64,000 nt of DNA from contig NZ_CP168006.1 in assembly GCF_041521385.1 (NCBI RefSeq), positions 3,977,648 through 4,041,647 on the forward strand, given 5' to 3'. This stretch comes from Alcaligenes faecalis (GTDB taxonomy: Bacteria > Pseudomonadota > Gammaproteobacteria > Burkholderiales > Burkholderiaceae_B). Of this stretch, positions 53,485 to 63,761 are shown one piece after another (the first letter of the stretch is position 1; each line of letters opens with the position of its first letter). The notes under the pieces are model-generated. The model had not been told where the DNA came from. It was given only the letters and a program-made list of their open reading frames with translations, and ran no database searches. Both the position numbers and the translations under genes were made by a program.

Positions 53485-54609
53485 ATGAAAATTCGTTTCA
53501 CTCCTGTTGCGGCGGCCATGAGCCTGGCAACAGGTCTGCTCTTGTCCGGTGCTGCTCACGCTGACAACATCCGTATTGCGCTGGCGGGTCCTTTCACAGG
53601 CTCGGTCACCCAATATGGCGATATGGTCAAACAAGGCGTCGATACGGCCATCGAACAAATCAACGCGGCAGGTGGCGTTTTGGGCAAACAGCTCGAACTG
53701 ATCACGGTTGACGATGCCTGCGAACCCAAGCAAGGTCCCGTCGCAGCCAACCGCATCGTGAATGACGAGATCCACTATGTTGTGGGCCACGTTTGTTCAG
53801 GCGCAACCATCGCGGCCACCGATATCTACAACAACGAAGGCGTGTTGATGGTGACTCCATCGGCAACAGCACCTGCTGTTACCGACGGCAAAGGCTACGA
53901 AATGATCCTGCGCACCATTGGTCGCGACGACCAACAAGGTCCAGCCGCTGCCAAGTTCATCCTGGAGCAGATCAAGCCTACTAAAGTGGCTGTCCTGCAT
54001 GACAAACAGTCCTATGGCCAAGGTATCGCCGCTTCGGTTCGCTCCGAACTGCAAAAGGCAGGTACTGAAGTTGCCCTGTTTGAAGGTATTAACGCAGGTG
54101 ACAGCGATTACTCCGCCGTTATCACCAAGCTGAAATCCACTGGCGTGGACTTTGTCTACTTTGGTGGCTACCACCCTGAAATGGGCCTGTTGCTGCGTCA
54201 AGCTGCTGAGCAAGGCGTGAAAGTCCACTTCATGGGCCCAGAAGGCGTGGGTAATCCGGACATTAACGCAATTGCTGGCAAGGCCGTTGAAGGCATGCTG
54301 CTGACCTTGCCTGCGGACTTCTCGCAAGATCCGGACAACCAGGCCATCGTTCAAGCCTTCAAGGACAAGAAGCGCGATCCTAGCGGTGCCTTCCAACTGT
54401 CCGCTTACGCTGCCACCATCGCGATTGCCGAAGGCATCAAGGGTGCTGGTGTTGATGATCCCATCAAGGTTGCCGACTACCTGCACGCCAACAGCGTGAA
54501 AACGCCTATCGGTCAAATCAGCTGGAACGAGCAGGGCGACCTGAACGATTTCAAATTTGACGTCTTTAGCTGGCACGCTGACGGTTCCAAGACCGTCTAC
54601 GGCAAGTAA
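53485..54609 (+). CDS. Branched-chain amino acid-type ABC substrate-binding protein (solitary)
   Basis: The 374-residue periplasmic protein has a signal peptide (to about residue 26, GAAHA) and the Leu/Ile/Val-binding fold, with TQYGDMVKQGVDTAIEQINA, the disulfide pair in DDACEPKQ and VCSGAT, and GINAGDSDYSAVITKLK. It is clearly related to the LivK-type protein at 60.4-61.5 kb but stands alone, closed by a terminator. It may hand substrate to the livHMG transporter. The ATG at 53485 has a GGAGGTG site; the earlier ATG at 53377 overlaps the dps terminator. Confidence 0.9.
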   Translation: MKIRFTPVAAAMSLATGLLLSGAAHADNIRIALAGPFTGSVTQYGDMVKQGVDTAIEQINAAGGVLGKQLELITVDDACEPKQGPVAANRIVNDEIHYVVGHVCSGATIAATDIYNNEGVLMVTPSATAPAVTDGKGYEMILRTIGRDDQQGPAAAKFILEQIKPTKVAVLHDKQSYGQGIAASVRSELQKAGTEVALFEGINAGDSDYSAVITKLKSTGVDFVYFGGYHPEMGLLLRQAAEQGVKVHFMGPEGVGNPDINAIAGKAVEGMLLTLPADFSQDPDNQAIVQAFKDKKRDPSGAFQLSAYAATIAIAEGIKGAGVDDPIKVADYLHANSVKTPIGQISWNEQGDLNDFKFDVFSWHADGSKTVYGK

Positions 54610-54628
54610 TTTCTGATTCTTGCTCGTT

Positions 54629-54658
54629 AAAAAACCGGCCTTCGGGCCGGTTTTTTTT
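54629..54658. terminator. Bidirectional rho-independent terminator
   Basis: AAAAAACCGGCC-TTCG-GGCCGGTTTTTT is a perfect 12-bp stem with a stable TTCG loop and T runs on both strands. It ends the binding-protein gene and the convergent ugp operon. Confidence 0.95.
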
Positions 54659-54682
54659 ATTGGGTATGACATTGGCGCTTGT

Positions 54683-55768
54683 TCAGGCCTCGATACGCAA
54701 ACCCGTATCACGGTCAAACCAATGAAGAGGGTGGGGCGGCATATAGCCGATCTGAATGGCCTCGCCAATCTGAATCGGGTACTTGCGGGTCTGTTCAATC
54801 GGGCAGCGCACAATAATGCGATAGTCTCCACACCCCAAGTGCAACAACTGTTCAGAACCCAAAACTTCCACCATTTCCACTTGCGTGGTCACACCAGGCA
54901 CATGCAACTGGATGTGTTCTGGTCGTATACCCAAAAATACCTTGCGACCACGTACGGCAGCAGGCACCATCTCTGGCCCAAACTGAACAGGCTGGCCATT
55001 GTCTTGTATGATCCGACCTTGCTCATCCACCTCTACTGGCAACAAGTTCATGGGCGGTGAGCCAATGAAAGTGGCCACAAAGACGGAAGCAGGCTTTTCG
55101 AATACCTCGGCGGGTGTCCCGATTTGCTCAGGCATGCCCTGATTCATGACAATCATGCGCTCGGCCAAGGTCATGGCCTCGATCTGATCGTGAGTGACAT
55201 ACAGGCTGGTGGTTTTCAGACGGCGATGCAGCTTCTGAATTTCCAGGCGCATCTGTACCCGCAGCTTGGCATCCAGATTGGACAGGGGCTCATCAAACAA
55301 AAATACCTTGGGTTCACGCACAATCGCACGGCCCATGGCAACGCGCTGACGCTGACCACCCGACAGTTGTCCAGGGCGGCGTTCCAACAAGGCCCCCAAC
55401 TCCAGAATCGCTGCAGCGGCATTGACCCTTTGCTTGATTTCGTCCTTGGAAAACTTACGAATCTTCAAGCCGTAGGCCATATTGTCGAAAACCGACATAT
55501 GGGGGTAGAGCGCGTAGTTCTGAAACACCATGGCGATGTCACGGTCAGCCGGCTCCAGATCATTGACCACGTTGCCGTCAATCAGCACCTGACCCGCTGT
55601 GACCGATTCCAGACCCGCTACCATCCGCATCAAGGTTGATTTACCGCATCCAGAGGGGCCCACAATCACCACGAACTCGCCATCCTTCACGTCCACATCA
55701 ATGCCGTGAATAACGACCGTCCCGTTCGGGTAGGTTTTCTTGACGCCTTCAAATCGTAAGCTAGCCAT
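54683..55768 (-). CDS. ugpC: sn-Glycerol-3-phosphate ABC transporter ATP-binding protein UgpC
   Basis: UgpC energises import of glycerol-3-phosphate and glycerophosphodiesters, especially in phosphate limitation. The 361-residue protein has Walker [10 protein letters not shown], signature LSGGQRQR, Walker B VFLFDEP and a MalK-type C-terminal regulatory domain (IRPEHIQL). It is the last gene of ugpBAEC, 20 bases after ugpE. Confidence 0.94.
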   Translation of the reverse strand: MASLRFEGVKKTYPNGTVVIHGIDVDVKDGEFVVIVGPSGCGKSTLMRMVAGLESVTAGQVLIDGNVVNDLEPADRDIAMVFQNYALYPHMSVFDNMAYGLKIRKFSKDEIKQRVNAAAAILELGALLERRPGQLSGGQRQRVAMGRAIVREPKVFLFDEPLSNLDAKLRVQMRLEIQKLHRRLKTTSLYVTHDQIEAMTLAERMIVMNQGMPEQIGTPAEVFEKPASVFVATFIGSPPMNLLPVEVDEQGRIIQDNGQPVQFGPEMVPAAVRGRKVFLGIRPEHIQLHVPGVTTQVEMVEVLGSEQLLHLGCGDYRIIVRCPIEQTRKYPIQIGEAIQIGYMPPHPLHWFDRDTGLRIEA

Positions 55769-55788
55769 TCAATAAAGCCTGTAGAGAA

Positions 55789-56631
55789 TTACTTTTCAGA
55801 GTCGATGAGACCTTTGACGAACCACTTTTGCATCAGCATCACCACCAAGGCAGGCGGGATCATGGCCAAAAGGGCCGTTGCCATCACCACGTTCCACTCG
55901 GTCACGCTGTCACCCCCGGAAATCATGCGCCGGATACCGACCACGATCGGGTACATATCCTCCTTGGTGGTGATGATCAGCGGCCACAAATACTGGTTCC
56001 AGCCGTAGATAAACTGAATCACAAACAGAGCGGCAATGCTGGTCTTGGACAAAGGCAGCAGAACGTCTTTAAAAAATCGCATCGGGCCAGCGCCATCAAT
56101 ACGGGCAGCCTCGATCAATTCATCGGGCACCGTCAGAAAGAACTGACGAAACAGGAAGGTCGCGGTTGCCGAGGCGATCAAGGGCAGGATCAGGCCCCCG
56201 TAGCTGTCAAGCAACTGCAGGTCCGCCACGACCTTGTATGTGGGCATGATGCGCACTTCCACCGGCAGCATCAGGGTGATGAAAATCATCCAGAAGAACA
56301 GCATGCGGAAAGGGAAGCGGAAATACACCACGGCAAAGGCCGAGAGCATGGAAATAATGATCTTGCCAACCGCAATGCCCAGCGCCATCACCATGCTGAC
56401 CAGCAACATGCGTCCCACCGGCGGAGAGTTGGTAGCCGTACCCTGCAAGGCGGTGATGTAGTTTTCCACCATGTGCGAGCCCGGCCACAGCGACATGGGC
56501 GCGCGGGCCACTTCTGCGCTGGTCTGGGTGGAGGCCACAAAGGTGATGTACAGGGGCAGGGCAATCACGATCACACCCAGAATCAGGGTCAGATGCGTGA
56601 AAAAATCAAGAATAGGGCGTCGTTCAACCAT
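55789..56631 (-). CDS. ugpE: Glycerol-3-phosphate ABC transporter permease UgpE
   Basis: The 280-residue protein has six membrane helices and an EAA loop ([21 protein letters not shown]). It is the second permease of the Ugp complex, lying 21 bases downstream of ugpA and 20 upstream of ugpC. Confidence 0.93.
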   Translation of the reverse strand: MVERRPILDFFTHLTLILGVIVIALPLYITFVASTQTSAEVARAPMSLWPGSHMVENYITALQGTATNSPPVGRMLLVSMVMALGIAVGKIIISMLSAFAVVYFRFPFRMLFFWMIFITLMLPVEVRIMPTYKVVADLQLLDSYGGLILPLIASATATFLFRQFFLTVPDELIEAARIDGAGPMRFFKDVLLPLSKTSIAALFVIQFIYGWNQYLWPLIITTKEDMYPIVVGIRRMISGGDSVTEWNVVMATALLAMIPPALVVMLMQKWFVKGLIDSEK

Positions 56632-56652
56632 GACTGTGTTCCTTGCTGCGCA

Positions 56653-57537
56653 TCAGCTGTACGTCACTTTGCGATCAATATAGCGGAACTGAATCACCGT
56701 CAGCGCCACAACCACGGCCATCAGCACCACAGACTGGGCGGCTGAAGAACCAATATCCAGGCCACGGAAACCCGTGTTGTAGACACGGTAAACCAGAATC
56801 GAGGTGGCTTCGCCCGGCCCGCCCTGGCTGACCACGTCAATAATGGCGAAGGTGTCAAAGAAGGCATAAATAATGTTCACGACCAGCAGGAAGAAGGTCG
56901 TCGGGGCCAGCAAAGGAAACACAATGCCCCAGAAACGGCGCATGGGGCCAGCCCCATCCATGGCCGCGGCTTCAATCAAGGAGCGCGGAATGGCTTGCAG
57001 GCCAGCCAGGAAAAACAGGAAATTGTAGGAGATCTGCTTCCAGACCGAAGCGATCACCACCAGCAACATGGCGTCATTGCCATTTAAGCGCGGATTCCAC
57101 TGAATGCCATGCTCCAACAGGAATACGGCCACAATCCCCACCGATGGAGAAAACAGGAATAGCCACAGCACCCCGGCCACGGCGGTTGCGACGGCATAAG
57201 GCCAGATCAGCAAACTGCGATACAGTAGCGCACCCCGTATGACCCGGTTCGCCATCACGGCCAAGACCAGTGCCACCACCAAGCCCAGTACCGACACAGC
57301 CAATGAAAATACGGCCGTTGTCTTGAACGAGGCTCTATATTCCGCGCTACTGAATAGCTCAGTAAAGTTGTCCAGGCCAACAAACTGCGACGACAGGCCA
57401 AAGGGATCTTCCAAATGAAAAGCCTGCCACAACGCTTGACCGGCTGGCAGGAAGAAGAAGATCAGAGTAATGGCTAGCTGCGGGGCCAGCAACAAATAGG
57501 GCAGTGTCTTATGACGAAAGACAACACGTTTTTCCAT
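56653..57537 (-). CDS. ugpA: Glycerol-3-phosphate ABC transporter permease UgpA
   Basis: The 294-residue protein has six helices and the EAA loop [20 protein letters not shown]. The N-terminal [20 protein letters not shown] and [11 protein letters not shown] segments match UgpA. It is separated from ugpB by 183 bases holding a long hairpin and is followed 21 bases later by ugpE. Confidence 0.93.
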   Translation of the reverse strand: MEKRVVFRHKTLPYLLLAPQLAITLIFFFLPAGQALWQAFHLEDPFGLSSQFVGLDNFTELFSSAEYRASFKTTAVFSLAVSVLGLVVALVLAVMANRVIRGALLYRSLLIWPYAVATAVAGVLWLFLFSPSVGIVAVFLLEHGIQWNPRLNGNDAMLLVVIASVWKQISYNFLFFLAGLQAIPRSLIEAAAMDGAGPMRRFWGIVFPLLAPTTFFLLVVNIIYAFFDTFAIIDVVSQGGPGEATSILVYRVYNTGFRGLDIGSSAAQSVVLMAVVVALTVIQFRYIDRKVTYS

Positions 57538-57601
57538 AGGTTTGCGCGCAATGGGAAGGGAGCGCCCCCCTCAGGGTGGACAGACTTCCAGTGAAACGAA
57601 A

Positions 57602-57687
57602 AGCGTATGAGCGGTGTAGGCTGCATGATGACAGTTGGCTGGCGTGGAGCCAAGACAGGACGTCATCAGCAGTTGCGCTCATACGCT
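57602..57687. repeat. Long intercistronic hairpin between ugpB and ugpA
   Basis: AGCGTATGAGCG (57602-57613) and CGCTCATACGCT (57676-57687) are perfect 12-bp complements. Inside them CTGC-A-TGATGAC (57621-57632) pairs with GTCATCA-GCAG (57662-57672) with one bulge. Innermost, TTGGCT (57635-57640) pairs with AGCCAA (57648-57653). The whole forms a nested 86-base hairpin of about 29 pairs with no T-tract. Such elements between a binding-protein gene and its permease often set relative expression. Confidence 0.88.
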
Positions 57688-57720
57688 CGATTGTAAACTA
57701 CCCGCGTAGGCGGGCCGCGC

Positions 57721-59028
57721 TTACTTCACGCTCTTTTCAAAGCGTTCCAGCAGTTCATTGCCACGGGTTTGCATGGCTTTCAAACCCTCTTCAGGTGTGA
57801 CCTTACCCGCAAAAATCTGCTCCATTACACCATCTTCGATGTCACGAATCTGAGGCAAGTAACCCAGGCGGATACCGCGCGAGTTCTCGGTGGTGCTGGC
57901 ATCGAGCTGCTTCACTGCGACATCAGCGCCCACGTTCTTGGCATAGAAATCGGAGTCTTTGGTCATTTCAAAGCCGGCTTTGGTTACCGGCACATAGCCC
58001 GTGTCCTGGTGCCAGGCGGCCGCTTGCTCAGGGCTGGAGATAAAGTGGAAGAACTCGGTCACGCCTTTATAGACATCATCCGATTTCTTGGCAAAGACCC
58101 ACAGGGAAGCGCCGCCAATGATGGAGTTCTGGGGCGCGCCCTGAACATCGCTGTAGTAGGGCAGGCTGCTGGTGCCAAACTCAAATTCGCCAGTTTTGAT
58201 GATGTTGGCACGGTTACCGCTAGAACCGGTAAACATGCCACACTTGCCGCTGGTAAACAGGGCATTGGCCGTATCGCCACGACCACCGTAGGAAAAGGAG
58301 CCGTCCTTGGACATATCCGCCAGGAAGGTCATGTGTTTCAGGAACAGCGGGTTATCCAGTTGCAGGCGGGCGCTGGGGCCGCCAAAACCATTGTTCTCGC
58401 TGGCAAAGGGAATGTTGTGCCAGGCGGCAAAGTTCTCCAGCAGAATCCAGGAGGGCCAGGAGGACGTGTAGCCACACTCTTGACCAGACTCACGCAGTTT
58501 CTTGGCGGCTTCGTGCAGCTCCTGCCAGGTCTTGGGGGGCTTCTCGGCATCCAGGCCAGCTTTCTTGAAGGCGTCCTTGTTGTAGTACAGCACCGGGGTG
58601 GAGCTGTTAAAGGGCATGGAAATCAACTTGCCTTCATTAGACGAGTAGTAACCGGCAACCGCACCCAGAAAATCCGCTGGATTAATGGGCTTACCCATTT
58701 TCTCCGACATTTCCTGCACGGGCTCAATGGCGCCCTTGGCGGCCATCATGGTGGCAGTACCCACCTCGAACACTTGCAAAATATCGGGGGCATTACCGGC
58801 ACGAAAAGCGGCAACACCCGCGTTCATGGACTCGCCATAGTTGCCCTTATACGAAGCTTTAACCTGGTAGTCCGACTGAGATGCGTTAAAGTCTTTGACT
58901 AATGCATTAACCCGTTCGCCCAAGGCTCCTTCCATTGAGTGCCAGAACTGAATGTCTGTGGCCGCTTGCGCAGTGCCAATAGAAGCAATCAGACCGGCTA
59001 GAGACAGAGCAAATAGTTTTGTTCGCAT
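57721..59028 (-). CDS. ugpB: Glycerol-3-phosphate periplasmic binding protein UgpB
   Basis: The 435-residue protein has a signal peptide (to about residue 22, GTAQA), then TDIQFWHSMEGALGERVNAL and the family segments AGNAPDILQVFEVGTATMM and TSSWPSWILLENFAAWHN. It binds glycerol-3-phosphate or glycerophosphocholine for UgpAEC. An AGGAGA site precedes the ATG. It is first in the operon, and a weak Pho-box-like sequence lies upstream. Confidence 0.94.
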   Translation of the reverse strand: MRTKLFALSLAGLIASIGTAQAATDIQFWHSMEGALGERVNALVKDFNASQSDYQVKASYKGNYGESMNAGVAAFRAGNAPDILQVFEVGTATMMAAKGAIEPVQEMSEKMGKPINPADFLGAVAGYYSSNEGKLISMPFNSSTPVLYYNKDAFKKAGLDAEKPPKTWQELHEAAKKLRESGQECGYTSSWPSWILLENFAAWHNIPFASENNGFGGPSARLQLDNPLFLKHMTFLADMSKDGSFSYGGRGDTANALFTSGKCGMFTGSSGNRANIIKTGEFEFGTSSLPYYSDVQGAPQNSIIGGASLWVFAKKSDDVYKGVTEFFHFISSPEQAAAWHQDTGYVPVTKAGFEMTKDSDFYAKNVGADVAVKQLDASTTENSRGIRLGYLPQIRDIEDGVMEQIFAGKVTPEEGLKAMQTRGNELLERFEKSVK

Positions 59029-59087
59029 CAGGCTTTCTCCTGTATAAAAGGTGCCGCTAAGGTGTAGCAGGTTTAAAACTCAAGCTT

Positions 59088-59105
59088 ATTACTTGTTTAT
59101 GACGC
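59088..59105 (-). promoter_or_regulatory. Weak Pho-box-like sequence upstream of ugpB
   Basis: On the minus strand GCGTCAT-AAAC-AAGTAAT matches the two 7-base halves of the Pho box at 5/7 and 4/7 positions with the correct 4-base spacer, some 60-75 bases before the ATG. PhoB control is known for ugp in E. coli, but this match is marginal. Confidence 0.35.
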
Positions 59106-59205
59106 TCTCGTGAATGTAGCCATGAGAGCCTTATATAAGCAATGACTAATTACCCTCGAACGCTAAAAAAACGCGTCAGAGAACAGATTTTTAATGGGAG
59201 CGATG

Positions 59206-60045
59206 ATGAATCCACACGATACCTCTTTTAAGCTGGCGTTTATTGGCGCGGGCAATATGGCCAGTGCCTTGGCGGCTGGCTTAATCGGGAAACGCTGCGG
59301 TGGCTCGGATGTTCTGGCCATTGATATTTACCCCCCAGCACTGGAATCGTGGGCTCAGCAAGGCGTACAGACCACCCATGAACCTGGCCCGGCCTTGTCC
59401 AAACAACGTATCTGGGTGTTTGCCGTCAAACCTCAGGTCATGAAAGAAACCGTGCTGGCCTGCAAACCCTATCTGCAAGAAGACACACTGGTCATTAGCG
59501 TGGCAGCAGGCATTCCGGCAACGACTTTGGCTGACTGGCTGGGCGAACCTGGCCAGCCCTATCAGCGCGTGATCCGCTGTATGCCCAATACCCCAGCCTT
59601 TATTGGCTGTGGCATTACCGGCCTGATGGCCCTTGAACAAGTTGATGAAAGCGATAAAGCCATTGCGCAGCAATTGTTGAAATCCGTTGGGGAAGTGGTC
59701 TGGGTTGAAAACGATGCCGCCATTGACGCCGTCACGGCGGTATCGGGCAGCGGTCCCGCTTACGTGTTTTTGTTCATCGAAGCCTTGATCAAAGCCGGTA
59801 TTGAACAAGGTTTGTCCCCTGAACAAGCCCGTCAACTGTCCCTGGCCACCTTGCACGGAGCCACCCAGTTGGCCACCTTGTCGCCGGAAGAACCCTCCGT
59901 CTTGCGCGAACGTGTGACCTCCAAAGGAGGCACGACGGCAGCCGCCCTGAATGTCTTGAATGAAGGGGGCTTTACACCACTGGTTCAGAAGGCTGTCAAT
60001 GCCGCCAAAGTACGGGCCGGAGAGTTGGCCAAAGAGTTTGCCTGA
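59206..60045 (+). CDS. proC: Pyrroline-5-carboxylate reductase
   Basis: ProC catalyses the last step of proline synthesis. The 279-residue protein has the NADPH motif FIGAGNMASAL, the RCMPNTPAFIGCG segment and the C-terminal signature starting VTSKGGTTAAAL. ATGs at 59194, 59203 and 59206 are possible; 59206 is best spaced from GGGAG. It is divergent from ugpB and closed by a terminator. Confidence 0.93.
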   Translation: MNPHDTSFKLAFIGAGNMASALAAGLIGKRCGGSDVLAIDIYPPALESWAQQGVQTTHEPGPALSKQRIWVFAVKPQVMKETVLACKPYLQEDTLVISVAAGIPATTLADWLGEPGQPYQRVIRCMPNTPAFIGCGITGLMALEQVDESDKAIAQQLLKSVGEVVWVENDAAIDAVTAVSGSGPAYVFLFIEALIKAGIEQGLSPEQARQLSLATLHGATQLATLSPEEPSVLRERVTSKGGTTAAALNVLNEGGFTPLVQKAVNAAKVRAGELAKEFA

Positions 60046-60118
60046 TATCGGGACGACTCCCGATAGCATCGTCAAAACTTGATATAACGCAATAAATTAG
60101 CAGTCAAAAAAAAAGAGC

Positions 60119-60153
60119 AGAGGAGTTCCGCAAGGTTCTCCTCTTTTCTTTTT
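60119..60153 (+). terminator. Rho-independent terminator of proC
   Basis: The stem AGAGGAG/CTCCTCT, with an inner CC/GG pair and GCAA loop, is followed by TTTCTTTTT. The remainder of the 337-base interval to livK (60154-60382) shows nothing I can name. Confidence 0.8.
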
Positions 60154-60382
60154 CCATATAACAGGCTTAGGTGGGCGGGAGAATTCTGGAACGCACCGCG
60201 AACCCTGTCTGCTTAATGTAAAAATGAATGAATAGGGCGCTAGGGCTTATACGAAGTGACAAGTTTTAAGGAGCTCCCCCAAAATGGGTTCCCCTGGTGC
60301 AAAACAATGTGGATCCAAGCTCCAGAACAAGCACTTTCTAAAAAGTAATGCCGGTAGACCCCGGCCTCGGGAGACAGTTGCC

Positions 60383-61504
60383 ATGACCTTTACTCGACGC
60401 TTCACCCCCGCTCTGACCGCTTTGGCTACCGTAATGGCCATGGGTACAAGTTACGCGGCAGAGACCATCAAAATTGGTATTCCTCAACCCATGACTGGCC
60501 CGTCCACCCAATACGGTGACCAGATCCAGGCCGGTGCCTTGACCGCAATTGACGCGATTAATGCCGCCGGGGGTGTCAAAGGCAAACAGCTCGAAGCCAT
60601 CCTGATTGACGACGCATGCGAACCTAAACAGGCCGTGCCGGCGGCCAACCGCGTGCTCAACTCTGGTGCAAAATTCGCTGTTGCTCACGCTTGCTCGGGT
60701 ACGACGGTGCCAGCCGTCAACATCTACGAACAAGAAGGCATTGTCGCGATTACTCCCGGTGCCACCTCGCCCTTGGTTACCGACACCATCAAGCCTCATT
60801 ACTTTTTCCGCACCATTGGGCGTGACGACCAGCAAGGCCCTTTTGCCGCCGACTATATTGCTGATGTCCTCAAGCCCAAGAGCATTGCCGTCTTGCACGA
60901 CAAGCAGACTTACGGCTCGGGTGTGGCCACGCAGGTGCGTGATGCGCTCAAGAAAAAGAACATGAATATTGTGATGTACGAGGGCATTAACGTTGGTGAC
61001 AGCGATTACTCGGCTGTGATCACCAAACTGAAGGGCGTGAACCCCGATCTGATTTATTTTGGCGGCTACCACGCCGAGCTGGGCCTGTTGCTGCGTCAGG
61101 CACGTGAGCAAGGCATGACCAACACCTTCATGGGTCCGGAAGGCGTTGCCAACCGCGATCTGGTGGCTATTGCTGGCCCAGCCGTGGAAGGCCTGCTGGT
61201 CACCTTGCCAACTGACTTCACCAAGATGCCGGCCAACAAAGACGTGATGGAAAACTTCGGCAAATACAAGCGTAATCCTAACGGGGCGTTTACCTTCCCA
61301 GCTTACGCAGCCGTGCAAATTATTGCGGATACGATCAATGCCGTAGGCGAGGATCCGGCCAAGGGAGCCGACTACATGCACGCAAATGCGTTCAATACCG
61401 CCATTGGCAAGGTAGAATACGACGCCAAGGGTGATTTGAAGCATTTCGAATTTGCCGTTTTCAAGTGGGATAAAGAAGGTAACTTTGATCTGGTTGAGAA
61501 ATAA
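60383..61504 (+). CDS. livK: Branched-chain amino acid ABC transporter substrate-binding protein LivK
   Basis: The 373-residue periplasmic protein has a signal peptide (to about residue 25, GTSYA), TQYGDQIQAGALTAIDAINA, the disulfide pair in DDACEPKQ and ACSGTT, and RTIGRDDQQGP. It heads livKHMG, followed by both permeases and the first ATPase. It is a paralogue of the solitary binding protein at 53.5 kb. The ATG at 60383 has a GGGAG site; the frame opens earlier at 60284 without support. Confidence 0.93.
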   Translation: MTFTRRFTPALTALATVMAMGTSYAAETIKIGIPQPMTGPSTQYGDQIQAGALTAIDAINAAGGVKGKQLEAILIDDACEPKQAVPAANRVLNSGAKFAVAHACSGTTVPAVNIYEQEGIVAITPGATSPLVTDTIKPHYFFRTIGRDDQQGPFAADYIADVLKPKSIAVLHDKQTYGSGVATQVRDALKKKNMNIVMYEGINVGDSDYSAVITKLKGVNPDLIYFGGYHAELGLLLRQAREQGMTNTFMGPEGVANRDLVAIAGPAVEGLLVTLPTDFTKMPANKDVMENFGKYKRNPNGAFTFPAYAAVQIIADTINAVGEDPAKGADYMHANAFNTAIGKVEYDAKGDLKHFEFAVFKWDKEGNFDLVEK

Positions 61505-61516
61505 GACTGGATACTG

Positions 61517-61554
61517 TGCCCCCGCTCTCTACGAAGAACGGGGGCATTGCTTTT
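61517..61554 (+). terminator. Hairpin between livK and livH, likely attenuator
   Basis: An 8-bp GC stem TGCCCCCG/CGGGGGCA with a 14-base loop and a short T-rich tail (TTGCTTTT) lies just after livK. It would reduce permease relative to binding-protein transcript. Confidence 0.6.
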
Positions 61555-61608
61555 GGATGCCCACAAAGCCTCAAAACAAAACGACGGACTCAACGGAAAA
61601 AAACAAGC

Positions 61609-62538
61609 ATGTCTGATTTACTCCCTCAGATCGTGCAGCAGCTGTTCAATGGATTATCCTTGGGCGCTATTTATGCACTGATCGCCATCGGCTACACAAT
61701 GGTCTATGGCATTATCGGAATGATTAACTTTGCCCACGGCGAGATCTACATGATCGGCGCTTATGTCGGGCTGGTTACCCTGACTGCGATTGGCGTAGGC
61801 TCGGGTCTGCCCATCTGGCTGATCATTCTTATCATGTTGCTGGTTGCCATGCTGGTAACCGCCGTTTACGGCTACGCAATTGAAAAAGTTGCCTATGCAC
61901 CACTACGTGGCAGCCCTCGACTGGTTCCGCTGATCTCAGCCATTGGTATGTCCATTTTCTTGCAGAACTGGGTTGCCCTGGGCCAAGGCGCACGCGATAT
62001 GGCGGTACCTGCCTTGCTGACAGGCTCCTTCCAGTTCAGTCTGGGTTCAGACGGCTTTACAGTGACAGCGCCTTACTCGCGCGTCATGATTATTGTCGTG
62101 ACCGTCGTGCTGATGATCATGCTTAGCCTCTACATCAAATACTCGCGCCTGGGTCGCGCCTCGCGTGCTTGTTCGCAAGATTTGCGAATGGCCAATCTGC
62201 TGGGAATCGACACCAATAAAATCATTTCCTTCACCTTTATCATTGGCGCCATGCTGGCTGCCGTGGGTGGTGTGCTGATTGCCACTGCCATTGGCAAACT
62301 GAACCCCTTTATCGGCTTTATTGCCGGCATCAAGGCCTTTACAGCCGCTGTGCTGGGCGGGATTGGCAGTATTCCTGGCGCCATGCTGGGTGGTGTCTTG
62401 CTGGGTCTGGCAGAGACCTTTGCGGCTGCCTTTATTTCGTCGCAGTACAAGGACATTGTGGCCTTTTCACTGTTGGTCTTTATCTTGCTGTTCCGCCCAA
62501 CGGGCCTGCTGGGTAAACCTGAGGTGGAGAAAGTCTAA
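61609..62538 (+). CDS. livH: Branched-chain amino acid ABC transporter permease LivH
   Basis: The 309-residue membrane protein has about eight helices and the LivH start [20 protein letters not shown] with [13 protein letters not shown] and [20 protein letters not shown] (residues about 235-255), the EAA-like region. The ATG at 61609 fits the family N-terminus; the frame extends to 61516 through the hairpin. It overlaps livM by one base (TAATG). Confidence 0.94.
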   Translation: MSDLLPQIVQQLFNGLSLGAIYALIAIGYTMVYGIIGMINFAHGEIYMIGAYVGLVTLTAIGVGSGLPIWLIILIMLLVAMLVTAVYGYAIEKVAYAPLRGSPRLVPLISAIGMSIFLQNWVALGQGARDMAVPALLTGSFQFSLGSDGFTVTAPYSRVMIIVVTVVLMIMLSLYIKYSRLGRASRACSQDLRMANLLGIDTNKIISFTFIIGAMLAAVGGVLIATAIGKLNPFIGFIAGIKAFTAAVLGGIGSIPGAMLGGVLLGLAETFAAAFISSQYKDIVAFSLLVFILLFRPTGLLGKPEVEKV

Positions 62539-63761
62539 TGATGAACCGCTTTAGCAATGCATTTATCGCCGCTGTCCTGGCAGGCATTATTGTGGCTCCC
62601 GTCTTTGGTCTGCAAATTGTACGTGCCGGGATGAACACCCATCTGGAAAGCGATTGGCATATCATCCTCATCGGCATGGCACTGGTCTTTGTCGTTCAGT
62701 TGATCCGCCCTAACGTCAATCGCACCAAAGTACGTGAAAGCCGTTGGACCTTGCCTAAACTGAGCATGCAGCACAAGAAGATCCTGCTGTACATCGTGAT
62801 CGCTTGTGCCGTGGTCTGGCCCTTTTTTGGTGGTCGAGCCCAAGTGGACATTGCCACTCTGGTGCTGATCTACATCATGCTGGGCCTGGGGCTGAACATT
62901 GTGGTTGGCTTTGCAGGCCTGCTGGACTTGGGTTTTGTGGGTTTTTACGCCGTGGGGGCCTATACCTACGCCTTGCTCTATCACTACGCAGGCTGGGGCT
63001 TCTGGGAAGCTTTGCCACTAGCCGGTGGCATGGCCGCCCTGTTTGGCTTCCTGCTGGGTTTCCCCGTATTGCGCTTGCGTGGCGACTATCTGGCTATCGT
63101 CACCCTGGGTTTTGGTGAGATCATTCGCCTCTTGCTTATCAATATGTATAACCTGACCGGCGGTCCGGACGGGATATCCGGTATTCCCAAGCCGACCGTA
63201 TTCGGTTTCCCCATGGCACGCCGTGCGCCAGAAGGGCAGACCACCTTCCACGATCTGATGGGCTGGACCTTCAGCAACCAGGATGTGGTGGTGTATCTGT
63301 ATTTGATGGCCTTGGCTCTGGCTCTGATTACCTTGTTAGTCTCCAGCCGTGTGGTGCGCATGCCTATTGGCCGTGCCTGGGAAGCCCTGCGCGAGGACGA
63401 GATTGCCTGCCGTTCGTTGGGCCTGAACCCCACCACCATCAAACTGTCTGCCTTTACCATGGGTGCCATGTTTGCCGGTTTTGGCGGGGCTTTCTTTGCC
63501 GCCCGTCAGGGGCTGGTCAATCCAGAGTCCTTCACCTTTATTGAATCCGCCCTGATCCTGGCCATCGTGGTGCTGGGTGGCATGGGTTCACAAATCGGCG
63601 TCATTCTGGCTGCTATTGTGCTGACAGTGGTCCCAGAATTGGCCCGAGAGTTCGCGGAGTATCGGATGTTGATTTTTGGTTTGGTCATGGTTGCCATGAT
63701 GGTTTGGCGTCCACAGGGCTTGTTGCCTGTGCAACGCCCTCATGTGGAGTTGCGTTCATGA
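62538..63761 (+). CDS. livM: Branched-chain amino acid ABC transporter permease LivM
   Basis: The 407-residue protein has the longer N-terminal region of Liv[34 protein letters not shown], and the late signature [20 protein letters not shown]. It forms the membrane channel with LivH. It starts by overlapping the livH stop and overlaps livG by four bases (ATGA). A second ATG three bases later is equally possible. Confidence 0.94.
   Translation: MMNRFSNAFIAAVLAGIIVAPVFGLQIVRAGMNTHLESDWHIILIGMALVFVVQLIRPNVNRTKVRESRWTLPKLSMQHKKILLYIVIACAVVWPFFGGRAQVDIATLVLIYIMLGLGLNIVVGFAGLLDLGFVGFYAVGAYTYALLYHYAGWGFWEALPLAGGMAALFGFLLGFPVLRLRGDYLAIVTLGFGEIIRLLLINMYNLTGGPDGISGIPKPTVFGFPMARRAPEGQTTFHDLMGWTFSNQDVVVYLYLMALALALITLLVSSRVVRMPIGRAWEALREDEIACRSLGLNPTTIKLSAFTMGAMFAGFGGAFFAARQGLVNPESFTFIESALILAIVVLGGMGSQIGVILAAIVLTVVPELAREFAEYRMLIFGLVMVAMMVWRPQGLLPVQRPHVELRS

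Noticed and set aside
57769..58902. Plus-strand open frame opposite ugpB
   Set aside because: Antisense shadow of ugpB without motifs or a ribosome site.
60338..61444. Minus-strand open frame opposite livK
   Set aside because: Antisense shadow of livK; it mirrors a similar shadow opposite the paralogue at 53.8-54.8 kb, as expected from sequence similarity.
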